The notes: generated by a model from the sequence alone, not told the origin. A stretch of DNA of 39,488 bases from an uncultured Eubacteriales bacterium (GCA_900542935.1 UQPN01000020.1:1-39488), one strand, 5' to 3'. Positions 7,407 to 16,045 are shown, counted from the stretch's first letter. Numbers and translations: made by a program.

Positions 7407-8492
7407 ATGAAGTTTAAACGTGTAGTATCGGCAGCTATGGCGCTTTGCGTAAGCGTAGGGGTATGCGGCGCGCTCTCCGCGTGCAGCAAGGACGACGGGT
7501 ATCAGATTGCGGTGTTTGCATATAAGTACGACGACAGTTATATTACCACCGTACGCAACGCGTTGCAGTCGAAATTCGGCGAACAGGAAGGCATTACCGT
7601 AACCTTCTATAACGGGGAGAACAATCAGCAAACGCAAAGCACGCAGATCGATACGGCCATCACCAAAGGCGCGGATCTTTTGATTATCAATGCGGTAGAC
7701 TTCCAGGCCGCCGGCGACGATCTGGCGCAAAAATGCAAGGACAAAGGCAAACCCGCCATTTTCTTCAACCGCGAAGTGAACGACAGCGCGGTGAACAAGG
7801 CGGACAATCTCTGCTTCGTTGGCACGGATCCCAACGCGCCCGGACACATGCTCGGCGAAATGATTGCCGGCTTGATGTCTACCGACGAAGCGTTTAAGAA
7901 ATATGATTTAAACGGCGACGGCAAAATTCAGTACGCGATGTTCCGTGCCGAAGTGGGGAACGCGGAAGCCGACGGCAGAACGACGTACTCCGTAAGCGAC
8001 GCAAATTCGCTTCTGGCGGCGAACACAGCCCTGACCTCTGCAAACAAGAACGGCGACGTGCTGCAAAGAGTGGGCGCGGATCAGATGGCGAATTGGGACA
8101 GCAACACGGCGAACACGATGATGAGCGCGCTGTTCCAGGATACCGGCACGCCGAACATCGAGCTGGTGATTTGCAATAACGACGACATGGCTCTCGGCGT
8201 GATTTCCGCACTCAACACGAAGGGCTACAACAATCAGGGCAGCAAAACGACGAGCGGCGCGAAATATATCCCCGTGTACGGCGTAGACGCGCTTTCCACG
8301 GCTTTAGACGCGATCAGAAACGGTAAGATGGAAGGTACGGTGAAGCAGGACGGCGACGCGATGGCAACCGCGATCGTGAAAATCGCGATGAATCTGAAAG
8401 GCGGAAAAGCTTTCCTCGACGGCACGGATTATAAATTCGAGAACAACGTGAGAAAATTGAGAATCCCTTATTCGCCCGTAACTCAGGCGTAA
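7407..8492 (+). CDS. mglB: Galactose/glucose ABC transporter substrate-binding lipoprotein
   Basis: This 361-aa secreted lipoprotein captures D-galactose or D-glucose for the MglAC importer. The signal peptide ends in a lipobox of the form ALSAC, with Cys about residue 27. The mature part matches the galactose-binding protein family. Most telling is the calcium-binding loop DLNGDGKIQ, which corresponds to the EF-hand-like loop of E. coli MglB. ICNNDDMALGVISALN and YGVDALSTALDAIRNG also match family segments. AAGGAGGAAAG before the ATG is a strong ribosome site. The mglA and mglC genes follow, with a hairpin directly after this gene that probably makes its message more abundant or stable than theirs. 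Confidence 0.93.
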   Translation: MKFKRVVSAAMALCVSVGVCGALSACSKDDGYQIAVFAYKYDDSYITTVRNALQSKFGEQEGITVTFYNGENNQQTQSTQIDTAITKGADLLIINAVDFQAAGDDLAQKCKDKGKPAIFFNREVNDSAVNKADNLCFVGTDPNAPGHMLGEMIAGLMSTDEAFKKYDLNGDGKIQYAMFRAEVGNAEADGRTTYSVSDANSLLAANTALTSANKNGDVLQRVGADQMANWDSNTANTMMSALFQDTGTPNIELVICNNDDMALGVISALNTKGYNNQGSKTTSGAKYIPVYGVDALSTALDAIRNGKMEGTVKQDGDAMATAIVKIAMNLKGGKAFLDGTDYKFENNVRKLRIPYSPVTQA

Positions 8493-8524
8493 ACAATCTG
8501 CCAACAGATCGGTTCTCTTTGCGA

Positions 8525-8563
8525 AAGTTTTCCGGCGAACGTAAAAACTTTGCCGGAAAACTT
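8525..8563 (+). terminator. Stem-loop between mglB and mglA
   Basis: A perfect 12-bp stem (AAGTTTTCCGGC and its complement) encloses a 15-base loop. No U-run follows, so it is more likely a stabilising or partial-termination element than a full terminator. It would keep the binding protein in excess over the membrane parts of the importer. Confidence 0.6.
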
Positions 8564-8589
8564 CCGTAAGATATGAAAAGGTGAAGAAA

Positions 8590-10092
8590 ATGGCGAATAA
8601 CGAAGAGAATATTTTGTTGGAAATGTCGGATATATGCAAATCGTTTCCGGGGGTGAAAGCGTTGGACAACGCTTGTCTTACCGTGAAAAAAGGAACGGTT
8701 CACGCGCTGATGGGAGAAAACGGCGCGGGAAAATCCACGCTGATGAAATGCTTGTTCGGAATTTATAAAAAAGATTCGGGCAGCATAAAAATCGAGGGCG
8801 AGGAAGTTGAATTTTCCGGACCGAAAAACGCCATGGAAAACGGCGTTGCGATGGTGCATCAGGAATTGAATCAGGTTTTGAAGCGCGACGTAATGGACAA
8901 TATCTGGCTGGGAAGATACCCTACGAAATTCGGACTGATTTCTCAGCGCAAAATGTATAAAGATACGACCGAGCTTTTTAAAGATCTTGAAATCGACGTA
9001 GATCCGAAAGTGATCATGAGTACCCTGTCGGTAGCGCAAAGACAGATGGTGGAAATCGCCAAAGCCGTTTCGTATAACGCGAAACTTCTCGTGCTTGACG
9101 AGCCGACCTCGTCTTTGACGAGCGTAGAAGTAGAGCATTTGTTTAAAATCGTGAACAGATTGCGCGCGCGCGGCTGCGGTATTATTTACATTTCGCACAA
9201 GATGGACGAAATTCTGAGAATTTCCGACGAAGTGACCATCATGCGCGACGGCAAGTATATTTCCACCGACGCCGCAAAGGATCTTACCATAGACGAAATT
9301 ATCAGAAAAATGGTGGGGCGCGATCTGACGAACGTATATCCGCCGAAAACGAACGTGCCCGGAGAAGAACTGTTGACGGTGAAAAATCTGACTTGCAGGT
9401 ATAATCATGTGAAAAACGTGAGTTTTTCTCTGAAAAAGGGCGAGGTGCTTGGATTTGCCGGGCTGGTAGGCGCGGGAAGAACGGAAGTGCTGGAAGCGAT
9501 TTTCGGCATGAATAAAAAAGAATCCGGAGAAATTATTTTAAACGGAAAAACGTTGGAAATCGAATCGCCGGACGACGCGATCAAAAATAAAATCGCTCTG
9601 CTTACCGAAGAACGCAGAGCTACGGGAATTTTTGCGGGCCTTTCGGTGCAGGAAAACGCCTGCATCGCCAATCTCGACGCCTATAAAAAACACGGGCTGC
9701 TTTCCGATAAAAAGATGAGAAAAGATACCGAATGGGTGATCGAATCGATGCGCGTGAAAACGCCTTCGGCAAAAGCGGCGATCAAAAATCTTTCCGGCGG
9801 AAATCAGCAGAAAGTAATTCTCGGGCGCTGGCTTCTCACCGATCCGCAAGTGCTTTTGCTTGACGAGCCTACGCGAGGCATCGACGTGGGCGCGAAATAT
9901 GAAATTTACGAACTTATACTCGATCTTGCAAAGCAGGGGCGCGGCGTGATCATGGTTTCTTCGGAAATGCCGGAAATTATGGGCGTTTGCGACAGAATCA
10001 TCGTGATGTCCGGCGGGAGAATCGCCGGAGAAGTGGACGGCAAGAATTGCACGCAGGAACAAATAATGGCATTGGCGGCAAAATACGCTTAA
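8590..10092 (+). CDS. mglA: Galactose/methyl-galactoside import ATP-binding protein
   Basis: This 500-aa cytoplasmic ATPase energises the MglBC importer. It has two fused ABC domains, as usual for the CUT2 sugar family. The first has the Walker A motif GENGAGKST, a signature-like LSVAQRQMVEIAKA and the Walker B LLVLDEPTSSLT. The second has the typically degenerate Walker A GLVGAGRTE, the signature LSGGNQQKV and the Walker B LLLDEPTRGIDVG. Length and layout are those of MglA/RbsA. I prefer the ATG at 8590 because AAGGTGA lies 6 bases before it; a GTG three codons earlier is inside that ribosome site. Only 13 bases separate it from mglC. Confidence 0.94.
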   Translation: MANNEENILLEMSDICKSFPGVKALDNACLTVKKGTVHALMGENGAGKSTLMKCLFGIYKKDSGSIKIEGEEVEFSGPKNAMENGVAMVHQELNQVLKRDVMDNIWLGRYPTKFGLISQRKMYKDTTELFKDLEIDVDPKVIMSTLSVAQRQMVEIAKAVSYNAKLLVLDEPTSSLTSVEVEHLFKIVNRLRARGCGIIYISHKMDEILRISDEVTIMRDGKYISTDAAKDLTIDEIIRKMVGRDLTNVYPPKTNVPGEELLTVKNLTCRYNHVKNVSFSLKKGEVLGFAGLVGAGRTEVLEAIFGMNKKESGEIILNGKTLEIESPDDAIKNKIALLTEERRATGIFAGLSVQENACIANLDAYKKHGLLSDKKMRKDTEWVIESMRVKTPSAKAAIKNLSGGNQQKVILGRWLLTDPQVLLLDEPTRGIDVGAKYEIYELILDLAKQGRGVIMVSSEMPEIMGVCDRIIVMSGGRIAGEVDGKNCTQEQIMALAAKYA

Positions 10093-10105
10093 AGGAAGGG
10101 ATAAT

Positions 10106-11371
10106 ATGTGTGACGAAATGAAAAACAATGAAATTCGCGAAAATGAGATTTCCGAAAGCACGGCAAACGAACGCCCGGCGGCGGAAACGGTGACGGGCGA
10201 AGAAAAATCGGCGCGGGGAAAAAACGTATTCAAGCGTTTCGGAAGAGGCTTCGTGAACTTTTGCAAGGAAAAAGGCGCGGATTTCAAGCGCAATCACAAA
10301 CTTAAAAAAGAACAAAGAGCAAAAAACCGGGAGGCTTTTAACAGTCTGACCGGAAAACAAAAAACAAAAACCGTTTGCGAATGGCTTTTAAATCACGCGT
10401 TGTATATCCTGATCGGGATTTTCGTGCTTGTGGTGTTTATTTACAACAATAACTTTTTGTCGTTCGATTCTATCGTAAACATCACCATGCAATCGGCTGC
10501 CAGATTGATTATGGCGCTCGGAATCGCCGGGGCGATCGTACTTACGGGTACCGACCTTTCCGCGGGGCGTTGCGTAGGACTTTGCGCCTGTATCTGCGCT
10601 TCGCTGCTGCAATCGAGCGGCGTGATGAATAAAATGTTTCCCTCGCTTGCGTATAGCGTGTGGCTGATTCCGATCGGCTTATTGATTTCCATGGCGGTGG
10701 GCGGCCTGGTGGGCGCGTTTAACGGATTTATGGTTTCGAAATTCAAGCTGCACCCGTTTATCGTAACGCTTGGCACGCAACTCATTCTTTACGGAATGGT
10801 GATGTGGTATGTGTCGCTCGGACAGAATAACAGCGCGCCGATCGCGGGACTCGATCAGACGTACATCGATTTTATCAAGGGCGGATTTAAGATCGGCGGC
10901 GTGCAAATTCCGAATTACTTGTGGATCACCGTTGCCGTAACCATAGTGATGTGGATTATCTGGAACAAGACCAAACTCGGCAAAAATATGTTTGCGGTGG
11001 GGACGAATCAGGAAGCTGCGGCAGTTTCCGGCGTGAACGTTGCCAAAACCATCATTCTGGTGTTTGCGCTTGCCGGAATCACTTACGGTATTTCCGGTTT
11101 CGTGGAATCTGCGCGTATCGCTTCGAATTCGACGGCTACGGGCGTGAACTACGAACTTGACGCCATCGCGGCGTGCGTGATCGGCGGCGTATCGTTTATG
11201 GGCGGTATCGGTAAAATCCGCGGCGTTATCCTCGGCGTGTTCTTGTTGCAGATCGTGAACGCGGGACTTGTGTTCCTTGAATTCAATCCTGCGGCGCAAA
11301 CGATTGTAAAAGGCGCGATTATTTTGTTTGCCTGCGCTATGGATATGCGGAAATATATCGCGAAAAAATAA
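10106..11371 (+). CDS. mglC: Galactose/methyl-galactoside ABC transporter permease
   Basis: This 421-aa inner-membrane permease forms the pore of the mgl importer. The body from about residue 90 onward has 8-10 hydrophobic segments. It carries the family pattern GIAGAIVLTGTDLSAGRCVGL and AAVSGVNVAKT, as in MglC/RbsC (BPD_transp_2). It is about 85 residues longer than the usual MglC (about 336 aa). The extra part is a hydrophilic, Lys/Glu-rich N-terminus that would lie in the cytoplasm. The start at 10106 follows a GGAAGGGA site. It is the last gene of the mgl operon and is followed by a hairpin. Confidence 0.92.
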   Translation: MCDEMKNNEIRENEISESTANERPAAETVTGEEKSARGKNVFKRFGRGFVNFCKEKGADFKRNHKLKKEQRAKNREAFNSLTGKQKTKTVCEWLLNHALYILIGIFVLVVFIYNNNFLSFDSIVNITMQSAARLIMALGIAGAIVLTGTDLSAGRCVGLCACICASLLQSSGVMNKMFPSLAYSVWLIPIGLLISMAVGGLVGAFNGFMVSKFKLHPFIVTLGTQLILYGMVMWYVSLGQNNSAPIAGLDQTYIDFIKGGFKIGGVQIPNYLWITVAVTIVMWIIWNKTKLGKNMFAVGTNQEAAAVSGVNVAKTIILVFALAGITYGISGFVESARIASNSTATGVNYELDAIAACVIGGVSFMGGIGKIRGVILGVFLLQIVNAGLVFLEFNPAAQTIVKGAIILFACAMDMRKYIAKK

Positions 11372-11410
11372 TCGGATAAAAGCAAAACGGATAAAAACTA
11401 ATCGGATAAT

Positions 11411-11445
11411 AACGGCGTTCGTCGAAAAAAATCGCGAACGCCGTT
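11411..11445 (+). terminator. Terminator-like hairpin after mglC
   Basis: A perfect 11-bp stem AACGGCGTTCG/CGAACGCCGTT encloses a 13-base A-rich loop. The T-run after it is short (TTTC), so termination may be incomplete. Confidence 0.65.
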
Positions 11446-11491
11446 TCGTGCACCGGGCAAGTTTTCGCTCCCGGGGAAAAGAATGTGCGCG

Positions 11492-11617
11492 TTACCGCCA
11501 TTTTGCGGGCGGTACGCCCGTGACTTTTTTAAAAAGCCGCGTAAAATAGAATACGTCCGGAAAGCCGCAAAGCTCCGCGATCTCGCCGTAAATTCCGTAC
11601 ACCTGTACGCCGCGCAT
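11492..11617 (-). pseudogene. Remnant of an AraC-family regulator (C-terminal end only)
   Basis: Read on the minus strand, about 40 codons end in TAA and carry the classic C-terminal AraC motif: EIAELCGFPDVFYFTRLFKK, then VTGVPPAKWR. Upstream the frame continues for a few codons but no longer resembles an AraC domain, and there is no start or body of a gene. The remnant lies between the mglC hairpin and the terminator of the intact AraC gene. It is what is left of a former second regulator and was too short to be caught as a gene. Confidence 0.75.
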
Positions 11618-11747
11618 ATCGAGACGTTGGTAAATGTTGGCGTAATGCTGTAGCTATTTCGTATTAGAAACCCGGAACGTATCCGAACATTTCCCGAATA
11701 AGGAAAAGTTTGGATTATTTTTTTATGAAAGAGAAAATAAATATCGA

Positions 11748-11791
11748 AAAAAACGGCGGACGGGAGAGCAAACTCCTGTCTGCCGTTTTTT
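11748..11791 (-). terminator. Terminator of the AraC-family gene (usable on both strands)
   Basis: A long imperfect stem (AAAAAACGGCGGA pairing with TCTGCCGTTTTTT, plus an inner CGGGAG/CTCCTG) has A-runs on one side and T-runs on the other. It lies 17 bases downstream of the minus-strand AraC gene. Confidence 0.8.
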
Positions 11792-11808
11792 GTTTCCGAT
11801 GCTTTTCG

Positions 11809-12651
11809 TTATTGATTTTTTTTCGTATTCAGGCGGTATTTGTGGGGAGTTACGCCGAATTTCTTTTTGAATTGTTTGATAAAATACGAAAGAGAATCGT
11901 ATCCCACCGCCGAACATATTTCAAGAGTGCTTTTCGAGGTGTTCGTTAAAAGTTCCGCTGCGTGTTCCAGCCTTAAATTGATAAGGTATTCCGAAAGCGT
12001 TACGCCGAGATATTCGCGGAAGATGTTTGAAACGGTGGCATGGGAATAATACGTCTCCGATACGATATCCTCCACCGATTTCGTGAAATATTCGGGCAAA
12101 CTTAAACGCTGAATGATATCGAGCAGCCATTTCGGGTAAGATGGGGTGGCGCTGATCGTTTTGATCTGCGACAAACCGATCACGAAATGTAAGACGGATA
12201 TGCTTATTTTCTTCAGTTCGTCGTTCGTGATTCCGCCGTTGTCCATGCTTGCCAGCACCGCCAGAGATTCCAGTTTTTCCGATTGACGGATGATCGTTTG
12301 GAAGGTGTTTGACGACATGTGGAAATGCAGAATATCGTCGGAACATAATTTGTCGTACAAGTCCTCCGAAAACATAGCGGCAACCTCGCGCACCGATTCG
12401 TCGGTGTAGTATAAATCGCGATGCAGGTGCGGCGTAGAGCGGAACGTGATGGCGTGCGTATGCGGCGGCCCGATCAGAAAAACGTCGCCGGGGTTTGCCG
12501 TGTATTCCACGTCGTTCACGGTGTTCGCCGTCTCGCCTTTTTCAAAAAAGATGAGTTCCCACATATTATGAGAATGCGGGCGGTTCGGCGTGGTGTATTT
12601 TCTGCACAGCAGATTTTTATTCAAAATCATTTTTTCGAGATTCGACGTCAT
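11809..12651 (-). CDS. AraC-family transcriptional regulator with cupin sensor domain
   Basis: This 280-aa one-component regulator has a cupin-type sugar-sensing domain in about residues 15-95, with RPHSHNMWELIFF and NPGDVFLIGPPHTH. The C-terminal 100 residues contain two helix-turn-helix units: SVEDIVSETYYSHATVSNIF, then STLEICSAVGYDSLSYFIKQ, ending FKKKFGVTPHKYR. The layout is that of sugar-responsive regulators such as RhaS and MsmR. The gene is divergent from the large surface-protein gene at 12917, and the two share a 265-base intergenic region. It is therefore a candidate regulator of that promoter and of its duplicate at 16.2 kb. A ribosome site (AGGCGG) and a consensus-like promoter precede it. 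Confidence 0.93.
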   Translation of the reverse strand: MTSNLEKMILNKNLLCRKYTTPNRPHSHNMWELIFFEKGETANTVNDVEYTANPGDVFLIGPPHTHAITFRSTPHLHRDLYYTDESVREVAAMFSEDLYDKLCSDDILHFHMSSNTFQTIIRQSEKLESLAVLASMDNGGITNDELKKISISVLHFVIGLSQIKTISATPSYPKWLLDIIQRLSLPEYFTKSVEDIVSETYYSHATVSNIFREYLGVTLSEYLINLRLEHAAELLTNTSKSTLEICSAVGYDSLSYFIKQFKKKFGVTPHKYRLNTKKNQ

Positions 12652-12693
12652 CGTTTTTCCGCCTTTGTTTCACTTTGAATCGTATATATTTTA

Positions 12694-12721
12694 ATTATAG
12701 CCGATTTTATCCGATTTGCAA
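12694..12721 (-). promoter_or_regulatory. Promoter of the AraC-family gene
   Basis: On the minus strand, TTGCAA (12716-12721) and a perfect TATAAT (12694-12699) are separated by 16 bases. They lie 42 bases ahead of the start codon. Confidence 0.65.
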
Positions 12722-12727
12722 GTAAAT

Positions 12728-12820
12728 TTGCGGATAACCGCACAAAAAAATGCGAAATCGCCGTTTTTTCTGATAAAATTTTATAAAAAAGCACTTTTTT
12801 TACGAAATAAAGCAAGACAA
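12728..12820 (+). repeat. Duplicated promoter-region element, copy 1
   Basis: Ninety-three bases starting TTGCGGATAACCGC are repeated at 16151-16243 with only a few differences. Each copy includes the short palindrome GCGGATAACCGC, an A7 run, a T6 run and an AAGACA -35 box at its downstream end. Each copy precedes one of the two paralogous surface-protein genes, so the element probably carries their shared regulatory sites. Confidence 0.85.
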
Positions 12821-12843
12821 GGGGGGGGGTGGTGCTGTATAAT
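12814..12843 (+). promoter_or_regulatory. Promoter with a G9 tract in its spacer, candidate phase-variable switch
   Basis: AAGACA at 12814-12819 and a perfect TATAAT at 12838-12843 are separated by 18 bases. Nine of these are an uninterrupted run of G at 12821-12829. The paralogous promoter at 16.2 kb lacks the run and has a 17-base spacer. Gain or loss of single G residues by slipped-strand mispairing would change spacer length and thus promoter strength, the arrangement known from phase-variable surface genes in other bacteria. Confidence 0.6.
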
Positions 12844-12916
12844 GATGATGCTGGGAGTGTAAGCGGCCGACAAAAATACGAAACGGCGGCTTGAATTTTG
12901 TTAAGGAGGAATATCT

Positions 12917-15877
12917 ATGAAAAAATTCGGAAAAATGCGTATTGCCGCAGCGATCGCGCTGGTTGCGGCATTATTGGGATCAGCCACGGCTTCAGCCGTC
13001 GGCGGCGTGACGGCAGAAAGCGCAACGCCTACGGGCTTTGAAACTCAAGCCGTTGAAATTACGGGCGGAAACGAAGCGCTTTCGGGGTGGCAGTATTATT
13101 TCTATAACGAAACGATAAAAACATATTATCAGTCGAACGAATTGTTTGTTCGCGCCACAAAGGACGGCAGAACAGGCAACGCGTTGGAAATCGAGCGTAA
13201 AAAAGCGGGAGACGAACTGTGGATATACTCATATTCGTTTGCGGTGGAGTCCGGCACGAATTATGAAATTTCGTCTTTCGTGAAAATTGCCGATGCTTCC
13301 GGAAAACTTGTGTATTGCATTAAAGAAATCGACGAAAACGGTAATGACGTGACGGACAGCACGATTCTCAGTCAGACTCAATATATCGACAGGCACAGTG
13401 TTTCGGGCGTTTTATCCGATTGGACGGAAACGTCGTTTACCCGTACTACGGAAGCCGCCACGAAGAAAATCGTGCTTCGTATTCGCGCCGAAGGTACGGG
13501 AATTATCAATATAGATGATCTCACCGTTAAAAAAGTGATCGCTCCGAATACGAATATGTTTAAAATGATCGGCGTAGGAAATGACGGCGAGAGTGAAGAT
13601 CCTGCTTCCATGCCTGTACTCAGCGGCGTGAATCTCTCCTCCGATAGTTCCGACGGAGACGGAAAATCGCTGAAACTCAATCATAACGACGTATATAAAA
13701 CCGTTTTCGGCATCTTACCGCACGGAAAGACGTATAATTTGTCTTTCAAATATAAAAACACGTCGGGAGGCACGGCGGATCGAATGAGTATCCGTCTCGA
13801 TAACGTCACTACGGCGGGTGAGCGAGTTTGGTACGCCGCGCCCGTGAACAGCACCGCGGGCACGCCCGATACGGAATGGCAAACGTATAATTACAAATTT
13901 ACCGCCGTTGCGGGGCAGACGGATATCAGTTGGATAGGGATCGCTTCGTACGGCGGATACCTGATCGACGAACTTTCGATCACGGGTGCGGACGAAAACG
14001 GAGCAACCATGCAGTACATAGTGAACGGTTCGTTTTCGGGCGCGTATCTGGAAGGATATACGTACGGCGGGAATTACAACGTGGCGAAACAGACGGACGG
14101 AACGTATGTATTCGCTTCTTCCGCAGTCACGAAAGATAGCGGAAGCGGATCGAGGGGATATTTACGGCTCGATACGTCAAGGCTTGAACAAGGAAAAACT
14201 TATACGCTGGGTTTCGATTATCGGTCGGGTGGAAGCCAGGCGGTAACGATTTTGTATGGCACTTATTGGCAGGATCAGATTTCTTTGGGTGATTGCGGGC
14301 AATCCACGATAGCCGGTTGGACTTCAAAATCGTTTGAGTTTGTTGCAGGAACACAAGTTACGGATAGGGGCGATAAGACTGTTCGCAGTGCCACAACCAT
14401 TGAAATTTACGGTGACGCGGGAATCAGTTGGCCGACGTATTTCAAAAACATTTCGATCAAAAACGCGGCGGGTAACGAATTTATCGAAAATAAAACGCTT
14501 GTTGCGCCCGACGGATCGACATATACTTCCGATTTCGGTACAGGAGATACGGAATATACTTGGAATGATTGGAATATCGTGAACGGCGGAATTTACGGCT
14601 TTACGTTTGAAGACGGTAATAAAGATTACAAAGTTTGCCTGAACGGCTCTGCCGACAGCACGGCTATTGCGATTACAAAAGGAATCGACGTTACGGGGAA
14701 AAATATTGTCAGTGTAGACAAACAGATTTATTATACGGCAGATTCTTCTTTCGGCAGCAATCTTGCCGTAACGATTCTGGCGGGAAACAACGAAATCGCC
14801 GCGAATGAAAAAGGGTATTTTGTTTTGCCCGAGGGAACCGAATCAATCCGCGTGAAATTCAGCGCAAACGAATTTGTAACGTTTAAAAAAGTGTATGTAA
14901 ACGCACATGCCCACGGCGAGGACTGCGCAAACGTCGGCGGTGAGCAATATAACGCGTATGCGTTTGCTTCCGATAATTCGTCATGCACAGCAACGCGTTA
15001 TTATGCCTGCGGAGGAGTGGCGAAAACCGAGACGGCGAAAACCGTGTTCGGCGGCGACAGCGCAACGTTCACCGAAACGGGCAAGGCAACGTACACCGCT
15101 GTTTTCAAAGACGAAGATTTTGATACGCAGACCGTGACGGTGGAAACGCCGATGAAATCTTCGCCCGAGGTGAAAATGATTAAAAACGGCGCTTCGGTGA
15201 GAACGAGCGAGCCGTACGGAATCCGTTGGGCGGCGGGCATAAGAACGGCAGACTGGAACAAACTTATCGAAGTGTACGGCGAAAACAACGTAAAAGCGGG
15301 TGTTATCGTCGCGCCGCTCGATTACGTGAAACAAGCCGACGAATTTACGATTTCCGCGTTTAACGCGGCTTCGTTGAAATATGCGGATATCGTCTCCGAT
15401 ACGTTCAATGCCGAAGTAAACGCCATGGCGGAAGGATACAGCGGCTTTTACGCTTCGCTGGTGAATATTCAGGCGGGAAATCTGAATCGTAAATTTGCGG
15501 CGAGGGCATACGTCGCCGTGGAAAAAGACGGCGTGGTCACCTATTATTACGGCGAATATTCCGCCGAAAATCAGGCAAGATCGATTTACGAAGTGAGCAA
15601 AAGCGCCGTTGCAAGCAGCACGGAAAAAGAAACGGTGAAAGAATTTGCGAAAGGCGTGCTGAATAAGGTGATCGACGTCACCGTTGAAAACGGCAACGCG
15701 GTTCTTACTGAAATCTCGGGCTACGCTTCGCCTTACGGCGTATCGCTGAACGGCAACGTTTTAACGATCACCGCTGCCGACGGCGCGGATATTAACAACG
15801 TGAAAATCGTATGCGTGAACGGCAAAAACTATAAGCCGACGGTTTCGGGAAACGCCGTCACCGTATCGATAGATTGA
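12917..15877 (+). CDS. Secreted multi-domain surface protein with carbohydrate-binding-like modules
   Basis: This 986-aa protein has a clear signal peptide (about residues 1-29: basic start, Ala/Leu-rich core, ATASA cleavage region). The next 500 residues form three beta-rich modules with GFE-type starts and Trp/Tyr-rich segments such as SGWQYYFYN and GKTYNLSFKYKN. They resemble carbohydrate-binding jelly-roll modules (CBM4/9 type). Residues about 750-915 hold another domain (GIRWAAGI, AARAYVAVEKDG) seen in many clostridial surface proteins. No catalytic motif, LPXTG or membrane anchor is visible, unlike its paralogue at 16334. About 190 residues are nearly identical to that paralogue. The start follows AAGGAGGA. 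Expression may vary through the G9 tract in its promoter. Ligand unknown. Confidence 0.8.
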   Translation: MKKFGKMRIAAAIALVAALLGSATASAVGGVTAESATPTGFETQAVEITGGNEALSGWQYYFYNETIKTYYQSNELFVRATKDGRTGNALEIERKKAGDELWIYSYSFAVESGTNYEISSFVKIADASGKLVYCIKEIDENGNDVTDSTILSQTQYIDRHSVSGVLSDWTETSFTRTTEAATKKIVLRIRAEGTGIINIDDLTVKKVIAPNTNMFKMIGVGNDGESEDPASMPVLSGVNLSSDSSDGDGKSLKLNHNDVYKTVFGILPHGKTYNLSFKYKNTSGGTADRMSIRLDNVTTAGERVWYAAPVNSTAGTPDTEWQTYNYKFTAVAGQTDISWIGIASYGGYLIDELSITGADENGATMQYIVNGSFSGAYLEGYTYGGNYNVAKQTDGTYVFASSAVTKDSGSGSRGYLRLDTSRLEQGKTYTLGFDYRSGGSQAVTILYGTYWQDQISLGDCGQSTIAGWTSKSFEFVAGTQVTDRGDKTVRSATTIEIYGDAGISWPTYFKNISIKNAAGNEFIENKTLVAPDGSTYTSDFGTGDTEYTWNDWNIVNGGIYGFTFEDGNKDYKVCLNGSADSTAIAITKGIDVTGKNIVSVDKQIYYTADSSFGSNLAVTILAGNNEIAANEKGYFVLPEGTESIRVKFSANEFVTFKKVYVNAHAHGEDCANVGGEQYNAYAFASDNSSCTATRYYACGGVAKTETAKTVFGGDSATFTETGKATYTAVFKDEDFDTQTVTVETPMKSSPEVKMIKNGASVRTSEPYGIRWAAGIRTADWNKLIEVYGENNVKAGVIVAPLDYVKQADEFTISAFNAASLKYADIVSDTFNAEVNAMAEGYSGFYASLVNIQAGNLNRKFAARAYVAVEKDGVVTYYYGEYSAENQARSIYEVSKSAVASSTEKETVKEFAKGVLNKVIDVTVENGNAVLTEISGYASPYGVSLNGNVLTITAADGADINNVKIVCVNGKNYKPTVSGNAVTVSID
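13564..14134 (+). repeat. Intragenic duplication shared with the second surface protein, copy 1
   Basis: This block matches 16993-17563 at a constant offset of 3429 bases and in the same frame. Differences are scattered in the first half. I saw none in about 240 bases from 13856 to 14099, including at silent codon positions. Confidence 0.85.
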
Positions 15878-15894
15878 TTCAGGGGGAAATAACT

Positions 15895-16032
15895 ATGAAA
15901 AAGAGAGTGTATGAATCTCCGGATTGTGTGATTTTACAATTTGAAAAGAACGACGTCGTTCGCACCAGCGGTAAAAACGGCGACGTTTACGTGGAAGACG
16001 GTTTCGACGAAAACTGGGGTTCGCCGAACTGA
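15895..16032 (+). CDS. Small acidic peptide of unknown function (45 aa)
   Basis: An ATG at 15895 follows an AGGGGGAAA ribosome site 17 bases after the stop of the large surface protein, so the two are probably co-transcribed. The product has a conserved-looking first half (MKKRVYESPDCVILQFEKND, then VVRTSG) and a Gly/Asp-rich end containing EDGFDENWG. Small proteins with the same plan, a short amphipathic start followed by D-V-x-x-TSG and an acidic tail, recur near surface proteins in gut bacteria. No function is known to me. There is no signal peptide or membrane segment. A secreted or modified peptide precursor is possible. A strong hairpin follows at 16046-16082. Confidence 0.65.
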   Translation: MKKRVYESPDCVILQFEKNDVVRTSGKNGDVYVEDGFDENWGSPN

Positions 16033-16045
16033 TTCTCCTCCTTGT

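Noticed and set aside
12728..12745. Similarity of GCGGATAAC to the E. coli lac operator
   Set aside because: Only half of the operator word is shared and no LacI-type regulator gene is in the window; likely chance within a short palindrome.
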